Origin: DATBQN01 sp963755825
GTDB lineage: Bacteria > Acidobacteriota > Thermoanaerobaculia > Multivoradales > UBA5704
Direction: 5' to 3'
Length of the DNA: 64,000 nucleotides
NCBI GenBank assembly: GCA_963755825.1
Contig: CAVWLA010000001.1
Location: forward strand, 992,001 to 1,056,000
The translations under genes and the position numbers were made by a program. The notes under the pieces are model-generated. The model was not told where the DNA came from. It searched no databases and worked only from the letters and a program-made list of their open reading frames with translations. Position 1 is the first letter of the stretch. Each line of letters begins with the position of its first letter. This document shows, piece after piece, positions 1 through 9,133 of this stretch.

Positions 1-1841
1 CGCTGGTTCTCGATGAAGTAGTCGGGGCGGAAGACCTTGCCGAGATCGTGGTAGAGGCCGCCGGTGTAGGCGACGACCGGATCGGCGCCGATCGCCTCGC
101 AGCCCTCCTTGGCGAGGTTCGCCACCATCAGCGAGTGCTGGAAGGTGCCGGGCGCCTCGAAGGCGAGGCGGCGCAGGAGCGGCAGGTTGGTGTTGGCGAG
201 CTCGACGAGCTTGATGTCGGTCGCGATGTCGAGCGCCGCCTCGAGGATGGGCACCGCGAAGCTGGCGACCGCCGAGACCAGCAGGCCGCCGGCGAAGGCG
301 CAGACGACGTCGAAGCCGACCTGCGCGAAGCCGCGCTCGGCGACGCCGGAGAGCGAGGCGAGGATGAGCACCATCGCCACGTTGACCGAGCCCACCGCGA
401 GCCCGACGCGGGCGAGCACCAGGCGCTGCTTGAACTGCACCCGGTCGAGGGCGAAGACGGCGGCGAGCGAGCCGGCGGTGCCGTAGAGCACCACCCAGAG
501 GGCGTCGACGTCGACCATGCGGGCGGCGAGCACCGGGAAGAGGAAGGCGAGGATGAGCGCCGGCTGGCGGCCAAGGAGCATGGCGGCGAGGAGCGCCAGC
601 GCCGCGAAGGGCACCGCGAAGGCGTAGCTCTGGAAGACGTTCATCGGCGCCGCGGCGAAGGAGCGGGAGAGGGCGCCGGCGACGAGGAAGCAGAACTTGG
701 CGCCGAGGAGGGAGACGAGGACGAGGAGCAGCAGCTCGCCGAACACCCGCCCGCGGCCGAGCTCGATCAGCCGCTCGGCGCGCGGTCCGAACCAGAGCGC
801 GAGAGCGGCGAGGCCGATCAGCGCGAGGGTGCCGGCGATGGGCGGGATCTGGTGCGACAGGTGGCGGTCGCCGCGGATCTCGGCGATGGTGCGCGCCGCG
901 GTCGGCGAGATGAGGTCGCCCTTCCTGACGATCACCTGCCCCTTGCTGGTGTGGACGAAGACGTCGCCCACCGCGTTGGCCTCGACGTCGCGGCGCAGGC
1001 GGGTCTCGCTGGCGTTCAGGTGGAGGTCGACCGGCAGGTTGCGGAAGAGGAAGTCGGCGATCAGCCGCCGCTCGCCGGCGTCGAGGCCGGTCCAGCCGCG
1101 CACCTGCGACTCGAGGAACTCGCGCGCCTCGTCGGGGTAGCCCAGGCGGTTGAAGAGGTCGAGCTGGGTCTGCTCGGCGCCGGTCGCCAGGTTGCGCACG
1201 GTGACCCCGCGCATGCGGTTCTCGAGCAGCGCCGGCTTGTCGGCGACGACGCCGCGGTGGAGGGTCTGGGCGAGGAGGCCGCGGATGCTGTCCTCGAGGT
1301 CGGCGGAGAACGCGCGGGCGGCGAAGAGCGCCCCCTGCTCGGCGGTCAGCCGCAGGCTGTCGCGCCGCGCCCCGTCGGCCTGGATCTCCGCGGCGAGCGC
1401 CTTCAGGGCCTCGTCGCGGTCGCGGCGGCCGGCCGCCGCGGCGAGCAGCTGGCGGCCGCGGCTGAAGAGGGCGGCGATCTGGCCGTCGCGGTCGGCCTCG
1501 ACGCCGGGATCGAAGTCGTAGACCGGCAGCACCCCGGCGCGCGCCCGCGCCTGCTTGGCGGCGGTGCTCTCCTCGTCCTCCACCCACAGCTCGTGCGGCG
1601 CGATGTAGTCGCGGCCGGCGATCGCCCCCGCCTGGGCGCGCGGCGCGAAGAGGAAGCCCGCCGGCATGATGCTCCAGGTCCCCACCACCAGGAAGAGGGC
1701 GAGCCACAGCGCCGGCCGGTCGAAGGTGCCGCTCCACAGCTCGCCGGCGCCGCGCAGCCAGGCGGTCGGACCGCGCTCGCGGGAGCGCCGCAGGACGGAC
1801 AGCCGCGGCCGGATCGGCGGGCTCGGGGTCTTGGCGGGCAT
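1..1841 (-). CDS. pgpH: 7TM-HD family phosphohydrolase (PgpH/YqfF type), 3' end outside window
   Basis: About 613 codons are present and the gene runs off the left edge. The N-terminus has a basic start, a hydrophobic segment around residues 45-65, and a long extracytoplasmic region. Further on is a multi-helix membrane block, and the last visible residues carry the HD motif (YHDLGK), the metal-binding core of HDIG phosphohydrolases. In this family the HD domain cleaves cyclic di-AMP in Listeria PgpH. The gene lies 41 bp downstream of phoH on the same strand, and a phoH-7TM-HD(-ybeY) order is common in bacteria. c-di-AMP hydrolysis here is inference; only the family assignment is read from sequence. 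Confidence 0.88.
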   Translation of the reverse strand, partial: MPAKTPSPPIRPRLSVLRRSRERGPTAWLRGAGELWSGTFDRPALWLALFLVVGTWSIMPAGFLFAPRAQAGAIAGRDYIAPHELWVEDEESTAAKQARARAGVLPVYDFDPGVEADRDGQIAALFSRGRQLLAAAAGRRDRDEALKALAAEIQADGARRDSLRLTAEQGALFAARAFSADLEDSIRGLLAQTLHRGVVADKPALLENRMRGVTVRNLATGAEQTQLDLFNRLGYPDEAREFLESQVRGWTGLDAGERRLIADFLFRNLPVDLHLNASETRLRRDVEANAVGDVFVHTSKGQVIVRKGDLISPTAARTIAEIRGDRHLSHQIPPIAGTLALIGLAALALWFGPRAERLIELGRGRVFGELLLLVLVSLLGAKFCFLVAGALSRSFAAAPMNVFQSYAFAVPFAALALLAAMLLGRQPALILAFLFPVLAARMVDVDALWVVLYGTAGSLAAVFALDRVQFKQRLVLARVGLAVGSVNVAMVLILASLSGVAERGFAQVGFDVVCAFAGGLLVSAVASFAVPILEAALDIATDIKLVELANTNLPLLRRLAFEAPGTFQHSLMVANLAKEGCEAIGADPVVAYTGGLYHDLGKVFRPDYFIENQ

Positions 1842-1882
1842 GGGAGGTGGGGAGGCGGCCGGCGGGGTCGTCGAGGGGCGGC

Positions 1883-2875
1883 TCAGGAGACCGTCCGCGT
1901 CTCCGGCCGGCCTTCCGTCTCGCGCACGCGGCGCGCCTCGTCGTGGCGATCGTAGGCGGAGACGATCTGCTGCACGAGCGAGTGGCGGACGACGTCGCGC
2001 TGGTCGAAGCGGAAGAACTTGATCCCCTGGATGTCGGAGAGCACCTCCTGGGCCTCGCGCAGCCCCGACGTCCTGCCCTGCGGCAGGTCGGTCTGCGTGA
2101 TGTCGCCGTTGACCACGGCCTTGGAGTTGAAGCCGATGCGGGTGAGGAACATCTTCATCTGCTCGGTGGTGGTGTTCTGCGCCTCGTCGAGGATGACGAA
2201 GCTGTCGTTGAGCGTGCGGCCGCGCATGAAGGCGATCGGCGCCACCTCGATGATGCCGCGCTCCATCATCCGCCCCACCTTCTCGAAGCCGAGGATGTCG
2301 TGGAGGGCGTCGTGCAGCGGCCGCAGGTAGGGGTTGACCTTCTCGGCGAGGTCGCCGGGCAGGAAGCCCAGCTTCTCCCCCGCCTCGACCGCCGGCCGCG
2401 CCAGGACGATGCGGCGCACCTGCTTCTCGAGCAGCGCCGCCGCCGCCATGGCGACCGCCAGATAGGTCTTGCCGGTGCCCGCCGGCCCGATGGTGATGAC
2501 GATGTCGTAGTCGATCATCGCCTGGATGTAGAGCTGCTGCTTGAAGCTCCGCGGCGCCACCAGCCGGCGCACCGCGGCGAGCATCCCCTCGGGGAGGAAG
2601 AAGTCGACGAGCGAGCTCGCCGGCGACTCCGAGATGACGCGGATGGCGGTCTGCACGTCGCCGGGCCGGAAGCGATAGCCCCGGTCGTAGACCAGGGCGA
2701 GCTCGGTGAGGAGGTGCTGGACGACGGCGACCCGCTCGGGATCGCCGTGGATCGAGAGCTCGTTGCCGCGGGCGTTGACGGTGACGTCGAACGTCCGCTC
2801 GATGCGCCGGAGGTTCTCGTCCTGGGTGCCGAAGAGGGCGTCGAGGCCCTCCTCGGCGAGGGTCATCTGCGTCAT
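1883..2875 (-). CDS. phoH: PhoH family ATPase
   Basis: The protein is 330 aa, the usual length for PhoH/YbeZ. Walker A GPAGTGKT is at residues 130-137 and Walker B ILDEAQN at 228-234. An N-terminal KH-like segment (about 15-60) precedes the P-loop domain, as in long PhoH proteins. The family is a cytoplasmic ATPase linked to RNA metabolism and to YbeY/ribosome maturation. It is the first gene of a pair with the 7TM-HD gene downstream. A second in-frame ATG three codons in is an alternative start. The roughly 200 bp upstream separating it from the lipoprotein gene probably holds the promoter. Confidence 0.95.
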   Translation of the reverse strand: MTQMTLAEEGLDALFGTQDENLRRIERTFDVTVNARGNELSIHGDPERVAVVQHLLTELALVYDRGYRFRPGDVQTAIRVISESPASSLVDFFLPEGMLAAVRRLVAPRSFKQQLYIQAMIDYDIVITIGPAGTGKTYLAVAMAAAALLEKQVRRIVLARPAVEAGEKLGFLPGDLAEKVNPYLRPLHDALHDILGFEKVGRMMERGIIEVAPIAFMRGRTLNDSFVILDEAQNTTTEQMKMFLTRIGFNSKAVVNGDITQTDLPQGRTSGLREAQEVLSDIQGIKFFRFDQRDVVRHSLVQQIVSAYDRHDEARRVRETEGRPETRTVS

Positions 2876-3071
2876 GGTCGGTGATCCGCTCGGGGAGTGG
2901 CAGCTGCCGGGGAGCCGAGTCCGGCGGGAGAGCTCGGCCGGATGGCCGCGAGGGTGAGAGGAGGGTCAGGTTCGCGCGCTGCGTCCACGGTTCCTCGGGC
3001 GGACGGCCGCCGGCTCCGACCGCCGTCCGCCGGTGAGTCTAGCAGACCGGCCGCACCATGCCGGGCCGGGC

Positions 3072-3503
3072 TCAGCCGACCGGATAGGTCGCCGTCACCG
3101 CGGTGTTGGTCCCCGTCGCCCCGGCGGGGAGGAGGGGGAAGAACACCAGGAGCGTGGTGACCCCTGTCGCCGGGACGGTGAAGGTATCGGTGAAGCTCAC
3201 CGTGCCGGCGCCGGCGTTGATCGAGTGGACCACCTGCGAGGTGGGGTTGAGGATGAAGCCGTTCTGGTCCTCGTAGATCTGCGAGATCGTCGCCGAGGCG
3301 GCGCTCACCAGCGAGTAGCTGACGGTGGCGGTGAACGCCACCGTCATGCCGGGGTGGAGCTGGGTGCCGTTGGCCGGGCTGATCGAGGCGATGGTGATGG
3401 CGTCGAACCCCGAGTTGGCGGTCGGCGAGCTGCTCTTGCCGCAGGCGGCGAGGGCGGCGGCGAGGACGAGGGCGGCGGCGAGCGGATGCGGGCGTCGTCT
3501 CAT
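3072..3503 (-). CDS. small predicted lipoprotein, Ig-like fold
   Basis: The protein is 143 aa. It has a basic N-terminus, a hydrophobic stretch and a lipobox (ALAAC) with the lipidated Cys at residue 21. The mature part starts with a Ser/Thr-rich linker and continues as alternating beta-type sequence (ISPANGTQLHPGMTVAFTA), resembling a single Ig/CARDB-like domain. It is a paralog of the gene immediately upstream, whose TGA ends one base before this ATG, so the two are probably translationally coupled. Function is unknown; a surface-anchored structural or binding role is inferred. Confidence 0.8.
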   Translation of the reverse strand: MRRRPHPLAAALVLAAALAACGKSSSPTANSGFDAITIASISPANGTQLHPGMTVAFTATVSYSLVSAASATISQIYEDQNGFILNPTSQVVHSINAGAGTVSFTDTFTVPATGVTTLLVFFPLLPAGATGTNTAVTATYPVG

Positions 3504-3504
3504 G

Positions 3505-3933
3505 TCAGTTGGTCACCGGGTAGTTGATATTGGACTGGGTGATCTGGTTGGGGTTGTTGGTGGGATTGACCGAGGCGATCACCTGGATGAGGTTGATCCC
3601 GGTGGGCACGACGATGCTGATGGAGAGCGTCGCCGAGGCCTCGCCGGTGACGATGTTGAGCTTGGCGAGACCGTTGGGGAGGGTGGTGCCGCCGGGGTCC
3701 GCGGCGGAGAGCGTCAGGGTGCCGGTGGCCGAGCTGATCAGCCGGTAGTTGATCGCCGCCACGAAGGTGACGTGGTCGCCCGGCTTGAACGACGCCCCCA
3801 CGGCGGGAGTGATGTTGGTGATCAGGATGGCGTCCTGCAGCGGGGCGGGCGAGGTGGTCGACTTGTTGCTCTGGCAGCCGGCGAGGGCGGCGAGGGCAAG
3901 GAGCGCGATGGCGAGACGTGAACGGCGTTTCAT
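3505..3933 (-). CDS. small predicted lipoprotein, paralog of the next gene
   Basis: The protein is 142 aa from the chosen ATG, which is preceded by a good AAGGAG ribosome-binding site. Longer upstream readings lack such a site. The signal peptide ends in the lipobox LAGC (Cys at residue 20). The mature part has the same layout as the downstream lipoprotein: Ser/Thr linker, then ITPAVGASFKPGDHVTFVAA, a beta-rich domain. The pair looks like a local duplication. No enzymatic motif is visible. Confidence 0.82.
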   Translation of the reverse strand: MKRRSRLAIALLALAALAGCQSNKSTTSPAPLQDAILITNITPAVGASFKPGDHVTFVAAINYRLISSATGTLTLSAADPGGTTLPNGLAKLNIVTGEASATLSISIVVPTGINLIQVIASVNPTNNPNQITQSNINYPVTN

Positions 3934-4138
3934 GGCGTGTCTCCTTGGGTTGCAGAAGGCCGGGCGAAGCCTATCCTCGCCGTCCCGGCGGCACAACCGA
4001 TGCCCGGCGATGGCCGTCGCGAACCCCGGCACGGCGCCCGGCGCGAGCGTGTACACCCTTTCCCTGCCCATCCAGACGTCGATTCCCCGCCGGCGGTGAC
4101 AATGCGGAGCGCAGGTCGATCCCGCCTCCCCTGCCGGC

Positions 4139-4996
4139 TCACTTCTTCGCGTGGTCGTAGAAGCCGCGCCCGCTCTTCTTGCCCAGGCGGCCGGCGAGGA
4201 CCATCTGCTTGAGGAGCGCCGGCGGCGCGAAGCGCTTCTCGCGGTACTCCTCGAACATGATGTTGGCGATGTAGTACGTGGTGTCGAGGCCGACGAAGTC
4301 GAGCAGGGTGAAGGGGCCCATCGGGTAGCCGCAGCCGAGCTGCATCCCCTTGTCGATGTCCTCGACGCTGCCCACCCCCTCCTCCAGGGCGCGGATGGCG
4401 TCGAGCAGGTAGGGCACCAGCAGGCGGTTGACGATGAAGCCCGAGTTGTCGCGGCAGGCGATGGGCTCCTTGCCGACGGCGCGGGCGAACTCGAAGACGC
4501 TCGCGTAGGCGGCGTCGGCGGTGAGGATCGTGCGCACCACCTCGACCAGCTTCATCACCGGCACCGGGTTGAAGAAATGGAGGCCGACGACGCGGTCGGG
4601 CCGCTTCGTCGCCATGGCGATCTGGGTGATGGTGAGCGACGAGGTGTTGCTGGCGAAGATCGCCTCCGGCTTGACGGCGCGGTCGAGCGCCTCGAAGGTG
4701 CGGCGCTTCTCGTCCAGGTTCTCGACGATCGCCTCGACCACCAGGTCGCAGTCGGCGAGGGCGGCGAAGTCCGTCGTCCCCTGCAGGCGCCCGAGCGTCG
4801 CGTCGCGCTCCTCCGCCGCCAGCTTGCCCTTGTCGACCGCCCGGCCGAGCGAGCCGCGGATGCGCTCCAGCCCCTTGTCGAGGAAGCCCTGCTCCACCTC
4901 CCGCACCACCGTCTCGAAACCGCCGCGCGCCGAGATCTCCGCGATGCCCGAGCCCATCAGCCCGCAGCCGAGAACGCCCACCTTGCGAATCGCCAT
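4139..4996 (-). CDS. hbd: 3-hydroxyacyl-CoA (3-hydroxybutyryl-CoA) dehydrogenase
   Basis: The protein is 285 aa, full length for the short single-function enzyme. It oxidises 3-hydroxyacyl-CoA with NAD+, or runs the reverse reaction, in beta-oxidation or butyrate-type metabolism. The Rossmann motif GCGLMGSG is at residues 10-17. The family signature HFFNPVPVMKLVEVV starts at residue 140 and contains the catalytic His140 and Glu152. A Shine-Dalgarno GGAGGAG precedes the ATG. It is the last gene of a minus-strand run (glycosyltransferase, nnr, tsaE, hbd), but the 163-bp gap to tsaE leaves operon membership uncertain. Confidence 0.93.
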   Translation of the reverse strand: MAIRKVGVLGCGLMGSGIAEISARGGFETVVREVEQGFLDKGLERIRGSLGRAVDKGKLAAEERDATLGRLQGTTDFAALADCDLVVEAIVENLDEKRRTFEALDRAVKPEAIFASNTSSLTITQIAMATKRPDRVVGLHFFNPVPVMKLVEVVRTILTADAAYASVFEFARAVGKEPIACRDNSGFIVNRLLVPYLLDAIRALEEGVGSVEDIDKGMQLGCGYPMGPFTLLDFVGLDTTYYIANIMFEEYREKRFAPPALLKQMVLAGRLGKKSGRGFYDHAKK

Positions 4997-5159
4997 CCGT
5001 GCTCTCCTCCCACCCAGGCCGTCGCCGGGCGGTCTCTGTCCCGCTGTGATCGATTGACCTGCTGCCCGGCGCTCGGCGGCTGTCGCGAGCGGAGCTCGGC
5101 GGAGGCCGTCCCGGCGCGCCGCAGAAGAGTATGCCAGACGCCGGCCGATCGAGTGACTA

Positions 5160-5576
5160 TCAGGCCGTCTCCGCCACCTCGCGGCCGCCCTCGACCCGTC
5201 GCAGGCTGAGGGCGAGGGCGCCGGCGGGCCGCACGGCCGCGGGCAGCCGCTCGGCCCACTCGACCACCTTGACGCCCGGGGCGGCGAGCAGCTCGTCGAG
5301 GCCGAGCGCCTCCGCCTCCGCCGGCTCCAGCCGGTAGAGGTCGACGTGGAGCAGCCGCCCGGCGCTCCCCTGGTGCTCGCGGATCAGCGTGTAGGTGGGC
5401 GACTGCACCTCGCGCGGATCGATGCCGAGGCCGCGGCCGATGCCGCGCGCCAGCACCGTCTTGCCGCTCCCCAGGTCGCCGGAGAGGAGGAGGATGCCGT
5501 CGGGAGCGAGCTCGCCGGCGAGCGCCTCCCCCACTGCCTCCGTCTCCGCCTCGCTGGCGGTGAGCCAGCGCCGCAT
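5160..5576 (-). CDS. tsaE: tRNA threonylcarbamoyladenosine biosynthesis ATPase TsaE
   Basis: From ATG 5576 the protein is 138 aa, the normal TsaE size. TsaE is the ATPase that works with TsaB/TsaD to form t6A37 in ANN-decoding tRNAs. Walker A GDLGSGKT is at residues 33-40, followed by the family motifs SPTYTLIREH and HVDLYRL. An upstream extension of the frame overlaps nnr and is low-complexity, so it was rejected. It follows nnr by 49 bp; nnr-tsaE adjacency is frequent in bacteria and supports the call. Confidence 0.93.
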   Translation of the reverse strand: MRRWLTASEAETEAVGEALAGELAPDGILLLSGDLGSGKTVLARGIGRGLGIDPREVQSPTYTLIREHQGSAGRLLHVDLYRLEPAEAEALGLDELLAAPGVKVVEWAERLPAAVRPAGALALSLRRVEGGREVAETA

Positions 5577-5625
5577 CAGGCCGCCGGCTCCGGCGCCGCC
5601 GGCCAGGCGGCCGGAGAGAATCCGC

Positions 5626-7203
5626 TCACGACTCCGCCAGCAGCCGCTCGCAGGCCGCCCCCAGCGCGTCGACGAGGTCGGCCGCGGCGCGGCCATGGCT
5701 GCCGTGCGCCTCGACCGCGAGGTCGCCGGCGAGGCCGTGGAGATAGACCGCCAGGCGCGCCGCGTCGCGCGCCGGGAGCCCCTGCGCGAGGAGGGCGACG
5801 ACGATCCCGGTCAGCACGTCGCCGGTGCCGCCGGTCGCCATCGCGGCGTTGCCGGTGGGGTTGACGTCGACGTCGCCACCGGGGGCCGCGATCAGGCTGC
5901 GCCGGCCCTTGAGGACGACGACGGCGCGCGCCGCCGCCGCCGCTCGCCGCGCCGCACCGAGGCGGTCCGCCTCGACCTCGGCGGTGGCGATGCCGAGCAG
6001 CCGGCCGAGCTCGCCCGGATGCGGCGTGAGCACCGCCTGGCGGCCGTCGAGGACGCCGCCGAGCTCCTCGGCGCGGCCGGCGAAGGCGTTGAGCCCGTCG
6101 GCGTCGAGGACCAGCGGCAGCCGGCACTCGGCGACCAGGCGGCGGATCGCCGCGGCGGTCTCCTCGCCGCCGCCGAGGCCGGGACCGACGGCGAGCGCCG
6201 ATTTGCCCGCCGACTTGCTGGCGAGGAATTCGAGGGCCGCCTCGACGGCCGCCGCGGCGAGCTGGCCCGAGCCGGTGGCCGGCAGGGCGAGGGTCATCGA
6301 CTCGATCGAGCCCAGGTCGACCGTCGGCAGCAGCGGCGCCGGCACCGCGGCGGTCACCAGGCCGGCGCCGGCGCGCACCGCGGCGCGGCTGGCGAGGATC
6401 GCCGCCCCCGCCTTCCCCGGCGAGCCGGCGACGATCACCGCGTGGCCGGAGTCCCCCTTGTTGGCGCCCGCCGGCCGCTCGGGGAGGAGCGGCGCGAGCT
6501 CCTCGGCGGTGGAGAGAAAGAGCCGGCCGGCGGGCTCTTCCGCCTCGTCGATCAGCCGCGCCGGCACGCCGAGGTCGGCGATCACCAGGCGGCCCATGGC
6601 GTCCGCCGCCGGCGGCAGCAGGTGGGCGATCTTGGGGGCGCCGAAGGTGACGGTGAGGTCGGCCGGCAGGTGCGGCCCGTAGATCTCGGGCCGGCTGCCG
6701 TGGAGCCCGGAGGGAATGTCGACCGCCACCTTGGGCACCGCCAGCTCGGCGAGCGCCGCGACCAGCGCCGCCGCCTCGCCGGCGAGCGGCCGGCCGAGGC
6801 CGGTGCCGTAGAGGGCGTCGACGAATAGGTCGGTCGCCGCGGCCGCGGCGACCAGCGGCGCCGGATCGTTCCCGGCGCCGAGCGCGTGGACCGGCAGCTC
6901 CATCCGGCGGCAGATGGCGAGCTGCAGCGCGGCGTCGCCTTCCGGCTCGCGGCCGCCGCCCGCCAGCCACACCTCCACCTCGTAGCCGCGCACCGCCAGG
7001 TGGCGCGCCACGGCGCAGCCGTCGCCGCCGTTGTTGCCCGGCCCGCAGACGACGACCGCCGATTCGGCCTGCGGGTAGGCCTCGCCGATGGCGTCGGCGA
7101 CGCCGATCGCCGCGTTCTCCATGAGCACCAGCGCGGGGACGCCGAGCCGCTCGATCGCCGCCCGGTCGACGGCCCGCATGGCCTCCGCCGAGAGCGCCCT
7201 CAT
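5626..7203 (-). CDS. nnr: bifunctional NAD(P)H-hydrate epimerase / ADP-dependent NAD(P)H-hydrate dehydratase
   Basis: The protein is 525 aa with two fused domains. The N-terminal YjeF epimerase (about 1-215) has the GPGNNGGDG motif near residue 54. The C-terminal ribokinase-like dehydratase (about 230-515) has a GPGLGG segment and the NPTGNAAMATGGTGDVLTG active-site region. The enzyme repairs hydrated NADH/NADPH. Its ATG overlaps the stop of the upstream glycosyltransferase gene (ATGA), which suggests translational coupling. Confidence 0.95.
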   Translation of the reverse strand: MRALSAEAMRAVDRAAIERLGVPALVLMENAAIGVADAIGEAYPQAESAVVVCGPGNNGGDGCAVARHLAVRGYEVEVWLAGGGREPEGDAALQLAICRRMELPVHALGAGNDPAPLVAAAAATDLFVDALYGTGLGRPLAGEAAALVAALAELAVPKVAVDIPSGLHGSRPEIYGPHLPADLTVTFGAPKIAHLLPPAADAMGRLVIADLGVPARLIDEAEEPAGRLFLSTAEELAPLLPERPAGANKGDSGHAVIVAGSPGKAGAAILASRAAVRAGAGLVTAAVPAPLLPTVDLGSIESMTLALPATGSGQLAAAAVEAALEFLASKSAGKSALAVGPGLGGGEETAAAIRRLVAECRLPLVLDADGLNAFAGRAEELGGVLDGRQAVLTPHPGELGRLLGIATAEVEADRLGAARRAAAAARAVVVLKGRRSLIAAPGGDVDVNPTGNAAMATGGTGDVLTGIVVALLAQGLPARDAARLAVYLHGLAGDLAVEAHGSHGRAAADLVDALGAACERLLAES

Positions 7204-7922
7204 GGCGCCTCCGCGGCCGCCGGGACGGCCGCCGGCAGCCGCCGCCAGGCGGCGAGGAGCTGGCGGGTGCGCGGGCAGCCGAGGTCGGAGCGCGCCATGC
7301 GGAGCGCCAGGCGGTCGAGATCCGCCGGCGTGTCGACGTCGGCCGCGGCGGGCAGCAGCGCCGGCTCGACGCCGAGCGCCCGGCAGCGCTCGAGCGTCTG
7401 CGCGAGCACCCGCTCGGTGCTCCAGTCGATCTCGGCGAAGAGCTCGCCCGGGATGCCGTGGGGAAAGCGCTCGGCGGCGAGCGCGATCAGGTAGTAGCCG
7501 CCGTCCTCGGCGGGGCCGAGGACGACCGCGGCGCCGGCGGCGAGGAGGGCGAAGGCGCGCTCGACGAGGTCGGCCGAGAGCGTCGGGTGGTCGCTGCCGA
7601 GGGCGGCGACGAAGGGCGCCTCGGCGGCCGCCGCGGCGAGCGCGCCGTGGAGGCGGGCGCCGAGGTCGGCGCCCGCCTGGCGGACGGCGGCGAGGCCGGC
7701 GAGCGGCGGCGCGGGGAGCGCCTCGCCGGGATCGAGCGCCCAGGCGACGGTGAGCCCGAAGGGCCGCGGCGCCAGGCGCGCCACCAGGTCGGCGACGAAG
7801 GCGGCGTGGAGATCGGCGGCCTGCTCTGCGGTGAGACCGGCGTTAAGATCGATCAGCCGCGTCTTCACGCGGCCGGCGCGCGCCGGCTTGGTGAAGAGGA
7901 GCAGGCGGCGGGCGGCGGACAC
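7200..7922 (-). CDS. TIGR04282/DUF2064 family glycosyltransferase-like protein
   Basis: A GTG start at 7922 gives 240 aa. The longer open frame upstream runs antisense through the SAM hydrolase gene and was rejected. The start region (LLLFTKPARAGRVKTRL), GSDHPTLS and GPAEDGGYYLIAL match the GT-A-like fold of the DUF2064 family, often annotated as glycosyltransferase; the substrate is unknown. A TATGAT hexamer lies only 6 bp before the GTG, so the message may be leaderless. It starts a unit with nnr and tsaE and is divergent from the SAM hydrolase gene. Confidence 0.88.
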   Translation of the reverse strand: MSAARRLLLFTKPARAGRVKTRLIDLNAGLTAEQAADLHAAFVADLVARLAPRPFGLTVAWALDPGEALPAPPLAGLAAVRQAGADLGARLHGALAAAAAEAPFVAALGSDHPTLSADLVERAFALLAAGAAVVLGPAEDGGYYLIALAAERFPHGIPGELFAEIDWSTERVLAQTLERCRALGVEPALLPAAADVDTPADLDRLALRMARSDLGCPRTRQLLAAWRRLPAAVPAAAEAP

Positions 7923-7973
7923 CGCAGCATCATAGCAACCGGTCGCCGCTCGCCTCCCGTCAGCCGACCGCCC

Positions 7974-8828
7974 ATGACCGCTCCCCCGCAATCTTCCCCG
8001 CCCGTCGCCCTGCCCGGCTCGCGTGGTCCGCTCGGGCCGCTCACCCTGCTGACCGACTTCGGGCTCGACGACTACTACGTCGCGGCGGTCAAGGGGATCG
8101 TGCTGGGACGGGCGCCGGGGGCGGTGATCGTCGACCTCTCGCACGGCGTGGCGCCCGGCGACGTCGAGGCGGCGGCCTTCCTCCTCGCCGCCGCGGCGCC
8201 CGCCTTTCCGCGCGGCACGGTGCACCTCGCGGTGGTCGACCCCGGCGTCGGCAGCGCCCGCCGCCTGCTCGTCGTCGCGGCCGGCGGCGCGCTCTCCGGC
8301 CACCTCTTCGTGGCGCCGGACAACGGCCTGCTGACGCCGTTCCTCGCCGACGCCCGCGCCGTCCACGCCGCCGAGCGGCCCGATCTCTATCATCCGGGCG
8401 CCGGCGCCACCTTCCACGGCCGCGACCGCTTCGCGCCGCTCGCCGCGGCGCTCCTCACCGGCACCGCGCCGGCGGCTCTCGGGCCGGCCATCTCCGACGC
8501 CGTCCGCGCGGCCGCAGCGCCGCCGCGCCGCGAGCCGGGCTGCCTCCACGGCCGGGTCGTCCACGTCGACCGCTTCGGCAACCTGGTCACCGACATCCCC
8601 ACCGCCTGGCTCGCCGGCGGGCCGCTCCGCGCCGAGGTCGGCGGCCACGCCGCCACCGCCCGCGCCACCCACTACCGCGAGCTGGCGCCGGGCGAGCCCG
8701 GCGTCCTGCCGGGCTCCCTCGGCACTCTCGAGCTGGCGCTCGACGGCGAAAACCTTGCGCAACGGTGGCGGGTCGGCCGCGGCGCCGCCGTCCGCATCGC
8801 CACCGCCGGCGGCACATCTCTCGGTTGA
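7974..8828 (+). CDS. SAM hydroxide adenosyltransferase (DUF62, SAM hydrolase/chlorinase-like)
   Basis: The protein is 284 aa. The N-terminal LTLLTDFGLDDYYVAAVKG, DPGVGS, and C-terminal half with GRDRFAPLAAAL match the DUF62 family, which includes fluorinase and chlorinase. Most bacterial members hydrolyse S-adenosylmethionine to adenosine and methionine. No fluorinase-specific loop is recognised, so hydrolysis is the default reading. The gene faces the glycosyltransferase across a 51-bp divergent intergenic region. Confidence 0.92.
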   Translation: MTAPPQSSPPVALPGSRGPLGPLTLLTDFGLDDYYVAAVKGIVLGRAPGAVIVDLSHGVAPGDVEAAAFLLAAAAPAFPRGTVHLAVVDPGVGSARRLLVVAAGGALSGHLFVAPDNGLLTPFLADARAVHAAERPDLYHPGAGATFHGRDRFAPLAAALLTGTAPAALGPAISDAVRAAAAPPRREPGCLHGRVVHVDRFGNLVTDIPTAWLAGGPLRAEVGGHAATARATHYRELAPGEPGVLPGSLGTLELALDGENLAQRWRVGRGAAVRIATAGGTSLG

Positions 8829-8891
8829 GAGCGTTACAATCGCCGGCGGCCGTCGGGCCACCGGCGCGCGACCTGGAAGGAGCGAAGGGTC

Positions 8892-9083
8892 ATGACGAAG
8901 TGGGAGTACAAGATCATCAACATCCGCAGCGAGAACTACCGTCTGGACCCCAACTCGGCGCCGCAGCTCAACCTGCTCGGAGAGGAAGGGTGGGAGCTCG
9001 TCTCGATCACCTCGGTCAACTTCAAGACCGGCGCGACGGACAACATTGCGATGGTCTTCAAGCGGGCGCTCGCCGGCGGCTGA
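8892..9083 (+). CDS. DUF4177-like small protein
   Basis: The protein is 63 aa. The sequence MTKWEYKIINI...LNLLGEEGWELVSI...AMVFKRAL has the conserved start (WEYK) and the GxEGWELV turn of the DUF4177 family. These are small cytoplasmic alpha/beta proteins of unknown function. A strong GGAAGGAG ribosome-binding site precedes the ATG and a TACAAT hexamer at 8835-8840 could be its -10. It stands alone between the SAM hydrolase and a convergent membrane-protein pair. Confidence 0.85.
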   Translation: MTKWEYKIINIRSENYRLDPNSAPQLNLLGEEGWELVSITSVNFKTGATDNIAMVFKRALAGG

Positions 9084-9133
9084 TCGCCCGCCGGCTCCGC
9101 ATCGACACACACCGCTGGCTCTGCTTGGTCTGC

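Noticed and set aside
48..1955. Long plus-strand open frame of 635 codons opposite the 7TM-HD gene
   Set aside because: It is Arg/Glu/Ala-rich antisense sequence caused by high G+C; the minus strand encodes a coherent 7TM-HD protein with an HD motif.
7923..9110. N-terminal extension of the DUF2064 gene to 636 codons
   Set aside because: It lies antisense to the SAM hydrolase and DUF4177 genes and has no protein character; a GTG start at 7922 fits the family length.
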